Below, in pieces: positions 37,787 through 46,636 of a stretch of 64,000 nucleotides of DNA (position 1 is the first letter of the stretch; each line of letters starts with the position of its first letter). The notes under the pieces were generated by a model. It searched no databases. It was not told the origin of the DNA and worked only from the letters and a program-made list of their open reading frames with translations. Source of the stretch: Labrenzia sp. PHM005 (GTDB lineage Bacteria > Pseudomonadota > Alphaproteobacteria > Rhizobiales > Stappiaceae); assembly GCF_006517275.1 (NCBI RefSeq), contig NZ_CP041191.1:1110501-1174500 (forward strand), read 5' to 3'. Both the position numbers and the translations under genes were made by a program.

Positions 37787-40378
37787 GTGCTTTTGCGCAC
37801 GAGTGACGACAAACCGGGCCATTCCGGGCATGTGTCCGCGGAACACTTCGGTTGGCTGGCGGTCATCCAATCGCGGCTGAACCGGCTGGTCCGGCACAGC
37901 AAATGGGCACTGTTTGTTGAACGGTGCTGGCGGGCCCTCTTTCCGCTTCTGATTGTCATTGCACTCTTCGTCGGAGTGTCTTGGCTTGGTCTTTGGCTGA
38001 TATTACCGGTTTGGGCCGGGCCGATCGGCGTTGCCCTCTTTGTCCTTGCCGCAATTTGGGTTTCTAAGGACCTGTTCCGCTTGTCCTGGCCGACCCGTGG
38101 TGAAGCGCTTCACCGGGTCGAGCAATCCTCTAAATTTGGCCACCAGCCGCTCACGACTTTGGAAGACGAGCTGTCCGTTGGAGCGGGTGATCGCAAAAGT
38201 GAAGCAATCTGGGCTTTGCATCAGCGGCGGACCGCGCAAGCTCTGGCCGAGATCAAGTCAAAAGGGCCCGATCCGAGAGCTTACCGCCGTGACCCGCTGG
38301 CTATCCGTGTCCTGGCGGTTTGTTTTATTCTGATCGGATATTTCGCGGCAGGGCCGCATCTCAACGATCGGCTCGCCTCAGCGTTCAGGAATCCATTCAC
38401 GACAGTCGAACCGCCAAGCCGCCTGGATGCCTGGGTTACGCCGCCGCTCTACACCAGCGAGCCGCCGATTTATTTGACCGGTGAAAGTGCACAGTTGCGG
38501 GATGCCGGAGCACCCATTTCGGTTCCTGAGGGGTCTGTCCTCGTTGTCCGCACGCAAGGCGCCAAAGAACTCACCATGACCTTCTCTGAGGGCGCTGATG
38601 GTGAAGTCGAGACAATTGAACCGTCTGAAGCCGGCCTTCAATCAAGCACGCAATCCGGCATGGCCTTGCCGGAAGAGCGGCGTCTTACACTTGAGACCAC
38701 CGGTGTTGTCGATCTGATCGCGGGTGAAGAGCCATTCTTAAGTTTTGTCTTTGCCGTGCGCCCGGATCACGAACCAGAAATACGTCTGACAGATGACCCG
38801 GAGGAACAACTCAGCGGTGCCCTCAAATTCTCCTATCTGGTCAATGACGACTATGGTGTCATTTCCGCTGAAGCCCGGATTGCGCCGCTGCCGGATCCGG
38901 ATAAGGAAGGGCATGTGTCGCGGCCGCTGGTCGAGGCACCCATTTTCCCGTTGTCTCTGCCGCCGCAGGCAGGAACTGCGAAAACGGGCGAAACCATTCG
39001 CGACCTGACCTCTCATCCATGGGCGGGCTCGGAAGTGGACTTGACCCTGGCTGCAAGAGATCAGGCCGGGCAAGAGGGGCGGTCTCCAGATTACCGGATC
39101 ACGCTACCGCAACGGCGGTTCGGAAAACCGCTGGCGAGGGCTGTTGTCGAACAACGGCGCAATCTCGCCCTCGACGCGCAAAGCCATCCTGGTGTGATTA
39201 TGGCGTTTGATGCCATGATGATGGCGCCGGAAGTGTTCAAAGTGGAAGTCCGCACGTATCTGGGCATGGATTTCGCTTACCGTCAGCTTGTGAATGCCCA
39301 ATCGGACGAAGAACTGAAGGCTTTGCTGCCGCTTTTATGGGACTTGGCGCTGTCAATCGAAGATGGCGATCTCTCGATGGCTGAACGCAAACTACGCGAA
39401 GCCCAGGAGGCGTTGCGCAAGGCCCTTGAGGAAGGCGCAAGCGATGAGGAGATCGCAAAACTCACCAAAGAACTGCGTGAAGCTCTGAACGAATACATGC
39501 AAGCGCTGGCAGAACAAATGCAGCGCAATCCGCAGACAATGCAGCCTTTTAACAGTGATCAGCAGACGCTCAGCCAGCAAGATCTGAGCGAGATGCTCGA
39601 TAGGATCGAAGAGCTGGCCCGCACGGGATCCCGCGATGCTGCCCGGGAACTGCTCGCCCAAATGCAGCAGATGCTGGAAAACCTGCAGGCCGGACGGCCG
39701 CAGATGATGCCCAACAACATGTCCAGCGAAATGATGGAGATGCTCAATCAGTTGGGTGAGATGATCCAACGCCAGCAACAGCTGATGGACGACACCCATA
39801 ATTTTAACCAGGATCAGCAGCAACAGCGCCGGAATCGCCAGCAGCAGGGTCAGCAACAGCAAGGCCAGGGACAACAGCAGCAGCTTTCAAAGGAGCAACT
39901 GCAGCAAATGCTGGATCAGTTGCAGCAGGGACAAGGCGAACTGGCGCAAAAGCTGCAAGAGCTGAGAGACCAGATGAACCAGAACGGCATGGGCGAGAAT
40001 GAAGCGCTTGGCGAAGCTGGCGAGTCCATGGGTCAGGCTCAAGAATCCCTCGGCGAAGGCCAAGGCCAGCAAGCTCTTGGCCAACAGGGAGAAGCACTGG
40101 ATGCCTTGCGCCGGGGTGCACAAGGGATGACCGAACAAATGATGGGCCAGGGCGAAGGTGCGGGCTCTCCGAGCGGTCCGTCCCCGATGGATGAAGATCC
40201 GCTTGGCCGGCCGCGCCGAACCGAAGGTCCGGATTTCAACAACCGGGTCCAGATCCCGGATGAGATTGACGTGCAGCGGGCCCGCCGGATCCTGGAAGAA
40301 CTGCGCCGCAGGTTCTCAGATCCCTCCCGGCCCAAACTTGAACTGGACTATCTGGAGCGCTTACTCAAGCGCTACTAA
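37787..40378 (+). CDS. TIGR02302 (DUF4175) family membrane protein
   Basis: 863 residues starting with GTG. Two hydrophobic segments lie near residues 45-95 and a third at about 175-190. A beta-rich middle part follows, then a long Gln/Glu-rich helical region from about residue 510 (QQQQ tracts, coiled-coil character), and a conserved C-terminus (RRILEELRRRFSDPSRPKLELDYLERLLKRY). The family is typical of Rhizobiales and lies after lysA. Its function is not established. Confidence 0.88.
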   Translation: MLLRTSDDKPGHSGHVSAEHFGWLAVIQSRLNRLVRHSKWALFVERCWRALFPLLIVIALFVGVSWLGLWLILPVWAGPIGVALFVLAAIWVSKDLFRLSWPTRGEALHRVEQSSKFGHQPLTTLEDELSVGAGDRKSEAIWALHQRRTAQALAEIKSKGPDPRAYRRDPLAIRVLAVCFILIGYFAAGPHLNDRLASAFRNPFTTVEPPSRLDAWVTPPLYTSEPPIYLTGESAQLRDAGAPISVPEGSVLVVRTQGAKELTMTFSEGADGEVETIEPSEAGLQSSTQSGMALPEERRLTLETTGVVDLIAGEEPFLSFVFAVRPDHEPEIRLTDDPEEQLSGALKFSYLVNDDYGVISAEARIAPLPDPDKEGHVSRPLVEAPIFPLSLPPQAGTAKTGETIRDLTSHPWAGSEVDLTLAARDQAGQEGRSPDYRITLPQRRFGKPLARAVVEQRRNLALDAQSHPGVIMAFDAMMMAPEVFKVEVRTYLGMDFAYRQLVNAQSDEELKALLPLLWDLALSIEDGDLSMAERKLREAQEALRKALEEGASDEEIAKLTKELREALNEYMQALAEQMQRNPQTMQPFNSDQQTLSQQDLSEMLDRIEELARTGSRDAARELLAQMQQMLENLQAGRPQMMPNNMSSEMMEMLNQLGEMIQRQQQLMDDTHNFNQDQQQQRRNRQQQGQQQQGQGQQQQLSKEQLQQMLDQLQQGQGELAQKLQELRDQMNQNGMGENEALGEAGESMGQAQESLGEGQGQQALGQQGEALDALRRGAQGMTEQMMGQGEGAGSPSGPSPMDEDPLGRPRRTEGPDFNNRVQIPDEIDVQRARRILEELRRRFSDPSRPKLELDYLERLLKRY

Positions 40379-40402
40379 GAAGCGTCGTCCTATCAGATAC
40401 TA

Positions 40403-40429
40403 AAAAACCCCGCTCAAAGCGGGGTTTTT
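40403..40429. terminator. Bidirectional rho-independent terminator
   Basis: AAAAACCCCGCT-3-AGCGGGGTTTTT is a perfect 12-base inverted repeat between the convergent TIGR02302 and cpdR genes, with A and T runs serving both strands. Confidence 0.92.
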
Positions 40430-40451
40430 CATGAATTCTTGTTGGACCTGG

Positions 40452-40847
40452 TTAAGCGTAGCGCCGTGCCGCTTGAGGTTCAGATCCAGCGATTGCACCG
40501 CGGACCGCAGCGCGGATGTCTGAGAGCGAAAATGGTTTGGTGACCACATCATGCACCAGAGAATCCAAGCCACTTGCCCGTTCGCGCTGATCTGCAAAAC
40601 CGGTCATCAAGAGGATCGGTAACTCCGGATAGTCGCGGGCAGTGTGGAGTGCGAGGGCAATCCCGTCCATAACCGGCATCTTGATATCAGACAAAAGGAG
40701 GTCGTAGCCGCCTTTTTCCCGGGTCAGGATTTCCACCGCTTCGCCGCCGTCTTCAGCCGGATCCACCGTGTGGCCATCCAGTTCCAGCGCCCTCTTTACG
40801 AAGCTGCGCACTGCTTCATCATCTTCAGTAAGAAGAATGCGAGCCAT
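40452..40847 (-). CDS. cpdR: Response regulator CpdR
   Basis: A single receiver domain of about 131 residues (MARILLTEDDEAVRSFVKRALELDG). The phosphoacceptor is Asp54 in LLSDIKMPVMDG, and the conserved Lys is in VTKPFSL. In Caulobacter, CpdR controls ClpXP-dependent turnover of CtrA through the CckA-ChpT relay. GGAG lies before the ATG at 40847. Last gene of a DUF3426-hpt-cpdR run. Confidence 0.9.
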   Translation of the reverse strand: MARILLTEDDEAVRSFVKRALELDGHTVDPAEDGGEAVEILTREKGGYDLLLSDIKMPVMDGIALALHTARDYPELPILLMTGFADQRERASGLDSLVHDVVTKPFSLSDIRAAVRGAIAGSEPQAARRYA

Positions 40848-40849
40848 GC

Positions 40850-41416
40850 TCACTCTCCTGTATTGCCGTCCGCTGCCGCCGCCTCCGGGGCAACCACGTA
40901 TCCTATAAAAGGCAACTGCCGCCAGGCGTGCCCCATGTCCATACCGTATCCGACGACAAACTTATCAGGACAGGTAAATCCAACGTAATCTGCAGATATG
41001 GCAGCTTTACGGCGCTCGGGTTTATCAAGCAAAGCTGCGATCTGCACCGACTTGGCGCCCCTGTTTATCAACCGGTCCTTTGCAAATGCCAAGGTCCGGC
41101 CGGATTCCAGGATATCATCTACCAGAATTATGTCCCGGCCGTTAACGTCACTTTCGACATCGCGCAAAATACGAATATCCTTGCTTTCCGTGCCAGCGCC
41201 ATAACTAGATAGATGCATAAACTCCATCTCCGGTTCAAGGCCGACACGGTGCATTGCGCGCACCAAATCAGCGGCGAAGATGAAACTGCCCTTCAAAACG
41301 GCAACCACCAGCAGCCGTTCCGGCTGGGCCTTGGTGATTTCACCGGCAAGCGCCCCAACGCGCTCTGCAATGGTGGTTTCGTCGTAAAGTGTATGGATGT
41401 TGGCTGTCATGGTCAC
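40850..41416 (-). CDS. hpt: Hypoxanthine phosphoribosyltransferase
   Basis: Purine salvage: hypoxanthine or guanine plus PRPP to the nucleotide. 188 residues with the PRPP loop IILVDDILESGRTL and VVAVLKGSFIFAADLVRAM. Its start overlaps the DUF3426 stop by four bases, and cpdR begins two bases after its stop. Confidence 0.95.
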   Translation of the reverse strand: MTMTANIHTLYDETTIAERVGALAGEITKAQPERLLVVAVLKGSFIFAADLVRAMHRVGLEPEMEFMHLSSYGAGTESKDIRILRDVESDVNGRDIILVDDILESGRTLAFAKDRLINRGAKSVQIAALLDKPERRKAAISADYVGFTCPDKFVVGYGMDMGHAWRQLPFIGYVVAPEAAAADGNTGE

Positions 41417-42378
41417 TCAAGAACAATATTGCGCTGGCCGCGGTCAACAAACCGCACCTGAATGTCAGAAGCTCCTGTCGGCGGATCTGCAAGGATGGTC
41501 CTAAACCGGGTTTCATCCAAGCCGTTAAGCTTCTGGGTGCGGGGTTCGACAGTCCAAGCATAGACTTCTTGTAAATCTGCGCTTCTGATGGACAACCGGA
41601 CTGCTGGTACGCTGTTTGTTTCTTCCTGTAGATTTCGGATAGAGCCTTCTACAACAAGAACCCGCTTGCCGTCTTCTACTTCCATGAAGGTTCTTAGATT
41701 TCTGAACTCCAGCCCGCGCAAATTCACTTCCATCCCCACCATCTGGTAGAGACTTGCAAGATCCGGCGACTGTTTGACCAGTGTATCGCGCATTAAGACG
41801 AGCAAAGCCGTCAAAGCCACCGCGCTGCCAAAAAGAGCGACGCCACCAATGCGCCGGAAGTTCCGCCGGAATACCCAATCTATGAGGGCGCCAATTCTGT
41901 TTTTTCGGAACTTGTTCGGATTGACCTTGATTTTGGGACGCTTGGCCAGGGTTTCGATGTCAGCGGCATTAGGGTCTGTTGGCGCCTCGTCCTCGGCCGT
42001 TTCGGCGGCAAATGCAGCCTGTTCCGCACTAGACTCTTGACTGGAAGATGGTGGAGTGCTGGCTACTGGTGGCTCTTCTTCGAGGCTTTCACTCTCGTCA
42101 CCGGCAATTTCAGCATCATCTTGATCGTCACCATCATTGGCCGCATCTGCAGCCCAATCAGCTTCGTCCTTTGCGGGGTCATCTGCCGCCGCGGACTCTT
42201 TTGCAGGTTTTTCGTCGGCTGCATCAGCTTCGAAAGCTGCCGTGTCATCGCTCTCTTGTTTGGGGGCGACAAACCAGCGGTTTCCGCATTTGGCGCATTT
42301 CACACTGCGCCCTTCGGCCCCGAGAGCTTCAGGCTTGATCTCGTAAGATGTGCTGCAGTCCGGACAGGTGATCTTCAT
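41413..42378 (-). CDS. Zinc-ribbon DUF3426 membrane protein
   Basis: 321 residues. The N-terminal MJ0042-type zinc ribbon has CPDCSTSYEI and CAKCGNRWFV. A very acidic, Ala-rich linker (about residues 40-150) follows, then one membrane helix near residue 180-200 and a C-terminal DUF3426 domain. Function unknown. Divergent from ftsE. Confidence 0.85.
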   Translation of the reverse strand: MKITCPDCSTSYEIKPEALGAEGRSVKCAKCGNRWFVAPKQESDDTAAFEADAADEKPAKESAAADDPAKDEADWAADAANDGDDQDDAEIAGDESESLEEEPPVASTPPSSSQESSAEQAAFAAETAEDEAPTDPNAADIETLAKRPKIKVNPNKFRKNRIGALIDWVFRRNFRRIGGVALFGSAVALTALLVLMRDTLVKQSPDLASLYQMVGMEVNLRGLEFRNLRTFMEVEDGKRVLVVEGSIRNLQEETNSVPAVRLSIRSADLQEVYAWTVEPRTQKLNGLDETRFRTILADPPTGASDIQVRFVDRGQRNIVLE

Positions 42379-42549
42379 TTGTGAAGACCTTTCGCCTTGG
42401 CTTCCTTAGGCAACCCCCACATAAATGAAGGCGTGGCCTCAAACTGTGTCACAGTGTAATCGATTGGCATGAAATCCGGCATGAAATATTGGACAACGGC
42501 CAGTGCGTTCGATCACGGACTTTCCTGTGCACAGTGGACCTTTATATGA

Positions 42550-42564
42550 TTAATGCTTCGTTAA
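42550..42564 (+). promoter_or_regulatory. CtrA-type binding site upstream of ftsEX
   Basis: The sequence TTAATGCTTCGTTAA, followed by C, matches the full CtrA consensus TTAA-N7-TTAAC. It is 43 bases upstream of the ftsE start, in the 229-base divergent gap. Cell-division genes are known CtrA targets in the class. Confidence 0.65.
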
Positions 42565-42607
42565 CGGCGCGCGGATAGCGTGCGCTCCATCAACAGGAGT
42601 TGCGGGT

Positions 42608-43267
42608 GTGATCCGTTTTGAAAATGTCGGATTAAGATATGGCATGGGTCCAGAGATCCTACAGGATTTGACCTTCCAGATTGAGCCGCAATCCTTTCAG
42701 TTTTTAACTGGCCCATCCGGCGCTGGAAAAACCAGCTTGATCCGGCTTTTGTTCATGTCGCTCCGGCCGACCCGCGGCTTGATCAACGTTTTTGGCCGGG
42801 ATATGAGTATCATTGGCAAGGATGAACTGCCTGCGCTCCGGCGCAAAGTCGGTGTGGTTTTTCAAGATTTCCGGCTTCTAGACCATCTGACAACCTATGA
42901 AAACGTCGCTTTGCCGCTGCGGGTTGCGGGAAAAGACGAAGCAGACTATCGCTCGGATGTGATTGATCTGCTCAAATGGGTCGGTCTTGGCGATCGGATG
43001 CATGTTCTGCCCCCGGTCCTCTCCGGCGGTGAAAAACAGCGCGCGGCAATTGCCCGTGCCTTGATCACGCGTCCAGATGTTTTGTTAGCGGATGAGCCCA
43101 CTGGTAACGTCGACCCGCCGTTGGCGCGCCGGTTGTTGCGTCTCTTTATTGAATTGAACAAACTTGGAACGTCGGTTGTTATTGCAACGCATGATGTCGC
43201 CCTTCTGGAACAGGTGGATGCCCGGCGCATGGTCTTGGCAGACGGCCGTCTCACGATTTTTGATTAG
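42608..43267 (+). CDS. ftsE: Cell division ATP-binding protein FtsE
   Basis: An ABC ATPase that, with FtsX, activates periplasmic peptidoglycan hydrolases at the septum. 219 residues from a GTG start. Walker A GPSGAGKTSLIR, signature LSGGEKQRAAIARAL, Walker B DVLLADEPTGN and the switch His (IATHD) are all present. CAGGAG lies upstream. Confidence 0.96.
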   Translation: MIRFENVGLRYGMGPEILQDLTFQIEPQSFQFLTGPSGAGKTSLIRLLFMSLRPTRGLINVFGRDMSIIGKDELPALRRKVGVVFQDFRLLDHLTTYENVALPLRVAGKDEADYRSDVIDLLKWVGLGDRMHVLPPVLSGGEKQRAAIARALITRPDVLLADEPTGNVDPPLARRLLRLFIELNKLGTSVVIATHDVALLEQVDARRMVLADGRLTIFD

Positions 43268-43274
43268 GCAAATA

Positions 43275-44321
43275 ATGGCAGACACCGACAAACCTCAGAA
43301 ATCGAAAGCACCGGATATTTCCGTCCGGCCGCAAAAACGTGCTGAGAAGTCAAAGCGGCCGAAACGCAAGCTCGCACCCAAAGCCAAAGCAAAACCTGCT
43401 CCGCAAGGGGAAGATGCCAAACTGCGCCCGGCCGCAGCAATCGTTCCACCACAATCAGTCGCAGGTCGGGCGTTGACGCTGGTGGTCGCAATCATGAGCT
43501 TCCTCGCGTGCTTGACCGTTGGTGGGGTCTCGGTGGTTTGGGATGCGGCCGATGCCTGGCAAAACGACCTGGTGCGTGAAATTACCATTCAAATCCGGCC
43601 TGCCGAGGGCGTCGACATGCTGCGTGAGATCGACAAGGCCGTTGCGCTCGCCCAAGAATTTTCTGGAATTGGGTCCGTGCGTGCGCTCTCCGATGCAGAG
43701 ACTAAAGCGTTGCTGGAGCCTTGGCTTGGAGACGGCCTGCAACTGGAGGGGTTGCCAGTTCCGCGCCTTATTCAAATCACGCTCGCCGATCCAGCCCTTC
43801 TGAATTTGGATCAGCTTCGTGCCACCATCAGGCAAAATGTCACAGGAGCGAGCGTCGATGATCACTCCGTGTGGACATCTCGTCTGTCTGCAATGGCTGG
43901 GACCGTGGTCGCCGGCGGCTTTGCAATCATGGTACTCGTTCTCGGGTCTATGGTTTTAAGTGTCGTATTTGCCACCCAAGCGGCCATGGCGGGCAATAAG
44001 GACGTTGTCTCTGTGCTGCATTTTGTGGGGGCAGAAGACTCGTTTATAGCCCGGGAATTTCAACGGCATTTCCTGGTGCTTGGCTTAAAAGGAGGTGTTT
44101 CCGGCGGGCTTGTGGCGATCGTTTGTTTTGTTCTTTTGGACACGATGACACGGCAGGGAACCGGACAAGTCAGCTCTGATCAGTTGTCTGCACTTTTTGG
44201 ATCGGTGTCAGTTAGCCTACCCGGCTATTTCGGCGTCTTCGGTGTTGTCTTCCTGGTTGCTGTGCTGACTGCGCTGACGTCCGGGCTTGCAGTCAAGGCA
44301 CATCTTGCAAAAGTAGATTGA
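43275..44321 (+). CDS. ftsX: Cell division protein FtsX
   Basis: About 348 residues. A long basic Lys/Pro-rich cytoplasmic N-terminus (residues 1-60) precedes four membrane helices. The periplasmic loop after the first helix, about residues 85-205, is where partner proteins bind. I take the ATG seven bases after ftsE and not the longer overlapping frame. Confidence 0.93.
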   Translation: MADTDKPQKSKAPDISVRPQKRAEKSKRPKRKLAPKAKAKPAPQGEDAKLRPAAAIVPPQSVAGRALTLVVAIMSFLACLTVGGVSVVWDAADAWQNDLVREITIQIRPAEGVDMLREIDKAVALAQEFSGIGSVRALSDAETKALLEPWLGDGLQLEGLPVPRLIQITLADPALLNLDQLRATIRQNVTGASVDDHSVWTSRLSAMAGTVVAGGFAIMVLVLGSMVLSVVFATQAAMAGNKDVVSVLHFVGAEDSFIAREFQRHFLVLGLKGGVSGGLVAIVCFVLLDTMTRQGTGQVSSDQLSALFGSVSVSLPGYFGVFGVVFLVAVLTALTSGLAVKAHLAKVD

Positions 44322-44374
44322 TTTTTTTGTGAAAATGCCGCGAAATTGGCCGAATCATTTTCTATGGTCACCTT

Positions 44375-45106
44375 ATGACGCAAGCAAACTCTGCTCTTGG
44401 AGCAGATGGCAATGAAGGGACAACCCTACCGGTTAGCCGGCGTGAGCCTGAGGTGCACATGCCTGCACGGGAGCGTGCGGCCAAAAACTCATCTGAAGAT
44501 CCAGGGAAAAAGAAACGCTTTGGCTTGCGTACCTTGGCTGTTGCTGCGGTAACGGCGCTTGTTGCGGGAACCCTCCTGCAATTTGCCCACTTCGCGCATC
44601 AAGTGGCGACAACGGAAGTTCCGGCAAGTGTGCAGGCAGATGCAATTGTGGTGCTTACCGGCGGCCAAGAAAGGGTGAGCGAAGCGGTGCGCTTGCTGGA
44701 AGAAGGCCGCGGCGAACGTCTTCTGATTTCTGGTGTGCATCCGGGTACGACGCGAAAACAGCTTGCTGCAGTTACTGAGTCTGCCAAGCCGCTGGAGGCT
44801 GGCAGTGTTGAACTGGATCGGGAAGCCCTCAACACAGCAGAAAATGCGACTGAAACGGCAAGCTGGGTTCGCAAGAACGGTTTCGATTCCTTGCTGGTGG
44901 TCACCAGCGCATATCATCTGCCTCGAGCGACTGCAGAACTATCCGGTGCCTTGCCGGATGTGCAGTTGATCGGCTATCCGGTCTTTGCCAAGGACCTCCA
45001 GCTGGACGCTTGGCACACCAAACCGGCTACGATCCGTCTTCTCATCCGTGAATATGTGAAGTATACCGTCGCTCGGCTAAGAATTGCTATGCGCGGTATG
45101 AGCTGA
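44375..45106 (+). CDS. YdcF/SanA-type DUF218 protein
   Basis: 243 residues. A polar N-terminus of about 45 residues and one membrane helix (about 50-70) precede the DUF218 domain: ADAIVVLTGGQERVSEAVRLL, LLISGVHPG, NTAENATETASWVRKNGF and VTSAYHLPRA. The family is linked to cell-envelope functions. It sits between ftsX and plsC in the usual Rhizobiales order. Confidence 0.88.
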   Translation: MTQANSALGADGNEGTTLPVSRREPEVHMPARERAAKNSSEDPGKKKRFGLRTLAVAAVTALVAGTLLQFAHFAHQVATTEVPASVQADAIVVLTGGQERVSEAVRLLEEGRGERLLISGVHPGTTRKQLAAVTESAKPLEAGSVELDREALNTAENATETASWVRKNGFDSLLVVTSAYHLPRATAELSGALPDVQLIGYPVFAKDLQLDAWHTKPATIRLLIREYVKYTVARLRIAMRGMS

Positions 45107-45167
45107 AGCCTCAGGTCGTTTGCAGCGCAATTCCCGGCAAGTGATCCCGCCAAGCTTCACAGGTCCC

Positions 45168-45935
45168 ATGCTGCTTTTGCGTTCTACGGTTTTTCAGATC
45201 CTCTTTTATTCAGTCACGCTTGTGCAAATGCTGCTGTATTTGCCGGTGCTTTTGTTGCCACGAAAATATGGCTGGTGGATTCCGAACATCTGGGCAAAGT
45301 CGCTGGTGTTGTTGATGCGCTATATCGTCGGCTTGAAAGTCGAATTTCGCGGCCGCGAGAACTTGCCGAGTTGTGGTTACATTGCCGCCATGAAACACCA
45401 GTCGGCTTGGGAAACGGTTGGCCTTATTCAGTTGTTTCCAAGGCCCGCGTTCATCCTGAAGCGGGAACTCAACTGGCTCCCGCTTTTTGGCTGGTATACG
45501 ACAAAATATGATCAGATCCCGATCAATCGCGGCAAGCGTTCTGAAGCTCTCGCAGCCATGATGGAAGCAGCCAAAGAAAAAATTGACGACAACCGGCAAA
45601 TTCTGATTTTCCCGGAAGGTACGCGCCGTCCGGCAGGTGCTGAGCCGAAGTACAAGTTCGGGATCGCGCATCTTTACAAGAAATTGCAGTGTCCCGTTGT
45701 GCCGATTGCGCATAATGCCGGTGTCTACTGGCCGCGTGCATCCTTCGTCGTTCACCCGGGAACCGTGATAGTCGAAATTCTTCCGCCAATTGAACCTGGT
45801 CTGTCGCCGGACGAGTTTTACGAAAAGATGGTTTCCGACATTGAGGCCGCGAGTAATCGTCTCATTGAAGAAGCCCGGTCTGAGGCCAATCCATCTCCCG
45901 TTCTAGAGAGTATTCCTGCCACCAAAGGCGTCTAG
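45168..45935 (+). CDS. plsC: 1-acylglycerol-3-phosphate acyltransferase
   Basis: About 255 residues. N-terminal membrane helices are followed by the acyltransferase motifs KHQSAWET (the H-x4-D block here reads HQSAWE, with Glu in the acidic position), then INRGKRSEAL and FPEGTRR. It makes phosphatidic acid at the inner membrane. Starts at 45168 (ATG) or 45120 (TTG) are both possible. The ATG gives the typical MLLLRSTVFQ beginning. Confidence 0.88.
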   Translation: MLLLRSTVFQILFYSVTLVQMLLYLPVLLLPRKYGWWIPNIWAKSLVLLMRYIVGLKVEFRGRENLPSCGYIAAMKHQSAWETVGLIQLFPRPAFILKRELNWLPLFGWYTTKYDQIPINRGKRSEALAAMMEAAKEKIDDNRQILIFPEGTRRPAGAEPKYKFGIAHLYKKLQCPVVPIAHNAGVYWPRASFVVHPGTVIVEILPPIEPGLSPDEFYEKMVSDIEAASNRLIEEARSEANPSPVLESIPATKGV

Positions 45936-45979
45936 AGCGCCGGGCGTAAACATTTCCACGTTTTCGTCCGGTGCTCAAA

Positions 45980-46510
45980 TCAGCTGCTTGTATCGGACTT
46001 GAGCCGGTCCGCCAGCCAGGACAGGCCGGTGTCGGTGATTTTCATTTCGTCCAAATGGGCTGCTGTGTTGATGACATATTCTGGATTGGCACCTGATTTG
46101 CCGACAGCACCGTTGACGATTTTCAGCTGTTCTTCCAAAGGCAGAGCGCCCGCATATTGCGGATGACCGTGATCGACCATGTAGACCAACGCCTCGACTT
46201 TCCGGCCGCTGTCGAGAGAAATATTGTGCCAGTGTTCCTTGTAGACCATCGTGGTCTGTTCCCGCGCGCGTAAATACTCAAGCGTATCAGGCCAAAGGTC
46301 AGTTGCGACCTGATAAGCCATTCCGCGGCAGGTGCCGCCATTGTCGAGACCAAAGACAAGGCCGGGACGTTCTTCGGTTCCCCGGTGGACCCAGGAATAG
46401 ACACAAAGCGACCGATGAGCGCCATGTAAGAGGGCCGGTTCGGCATGCAGATGGTCAAATCCCGGGTTCCACATCAGTGACCCGTAGCCAAATACCCAAA
46501 AATCGCTCAT
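45980..46510 (-). CDS. ChaC-type gamma-glutamylcyclotransferase
   Basis: 176 residues. It starts MSDFWVFGYGSLMWNPGFDH, the substrate-binding loop of ChaC, and LEYLRAREQTT contains the likely catalytic Glu. The family degrades glutathione to 5-oxoproline and Cys-Gly. Convergent with plsC and divergent from the DUF2125 gene. Confidence 0.9.
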   Translation of the reverse strand: MSDFWVFGYGSLMWNPGFDHLHAEPALLHGAHRSLCVYSWVHRGTEERPGLVFGLDNGGTCRGMAYQVATDLWPDTLEYLRAREQTTMVYKEHWHNISLDSGRKVEALVYMVDHGHPQYAGALPLEEQLKIVNGAVGKSGANPEYVINTAAHLDEMKITDTGLSWLADRLKSDTSS

Positions 46511-46636
46511 ATCACCCTGTCTCTTTGTTCAAGCGCAGTTTGCCAGTTCGAACATCAGACTTGCCGGGATAGCAAGCGGCGCGAGTGGTTTCAATGCTGT
46601 TGCCTCGAGATGAAAGACTTAAGGAGATTCTGCATC

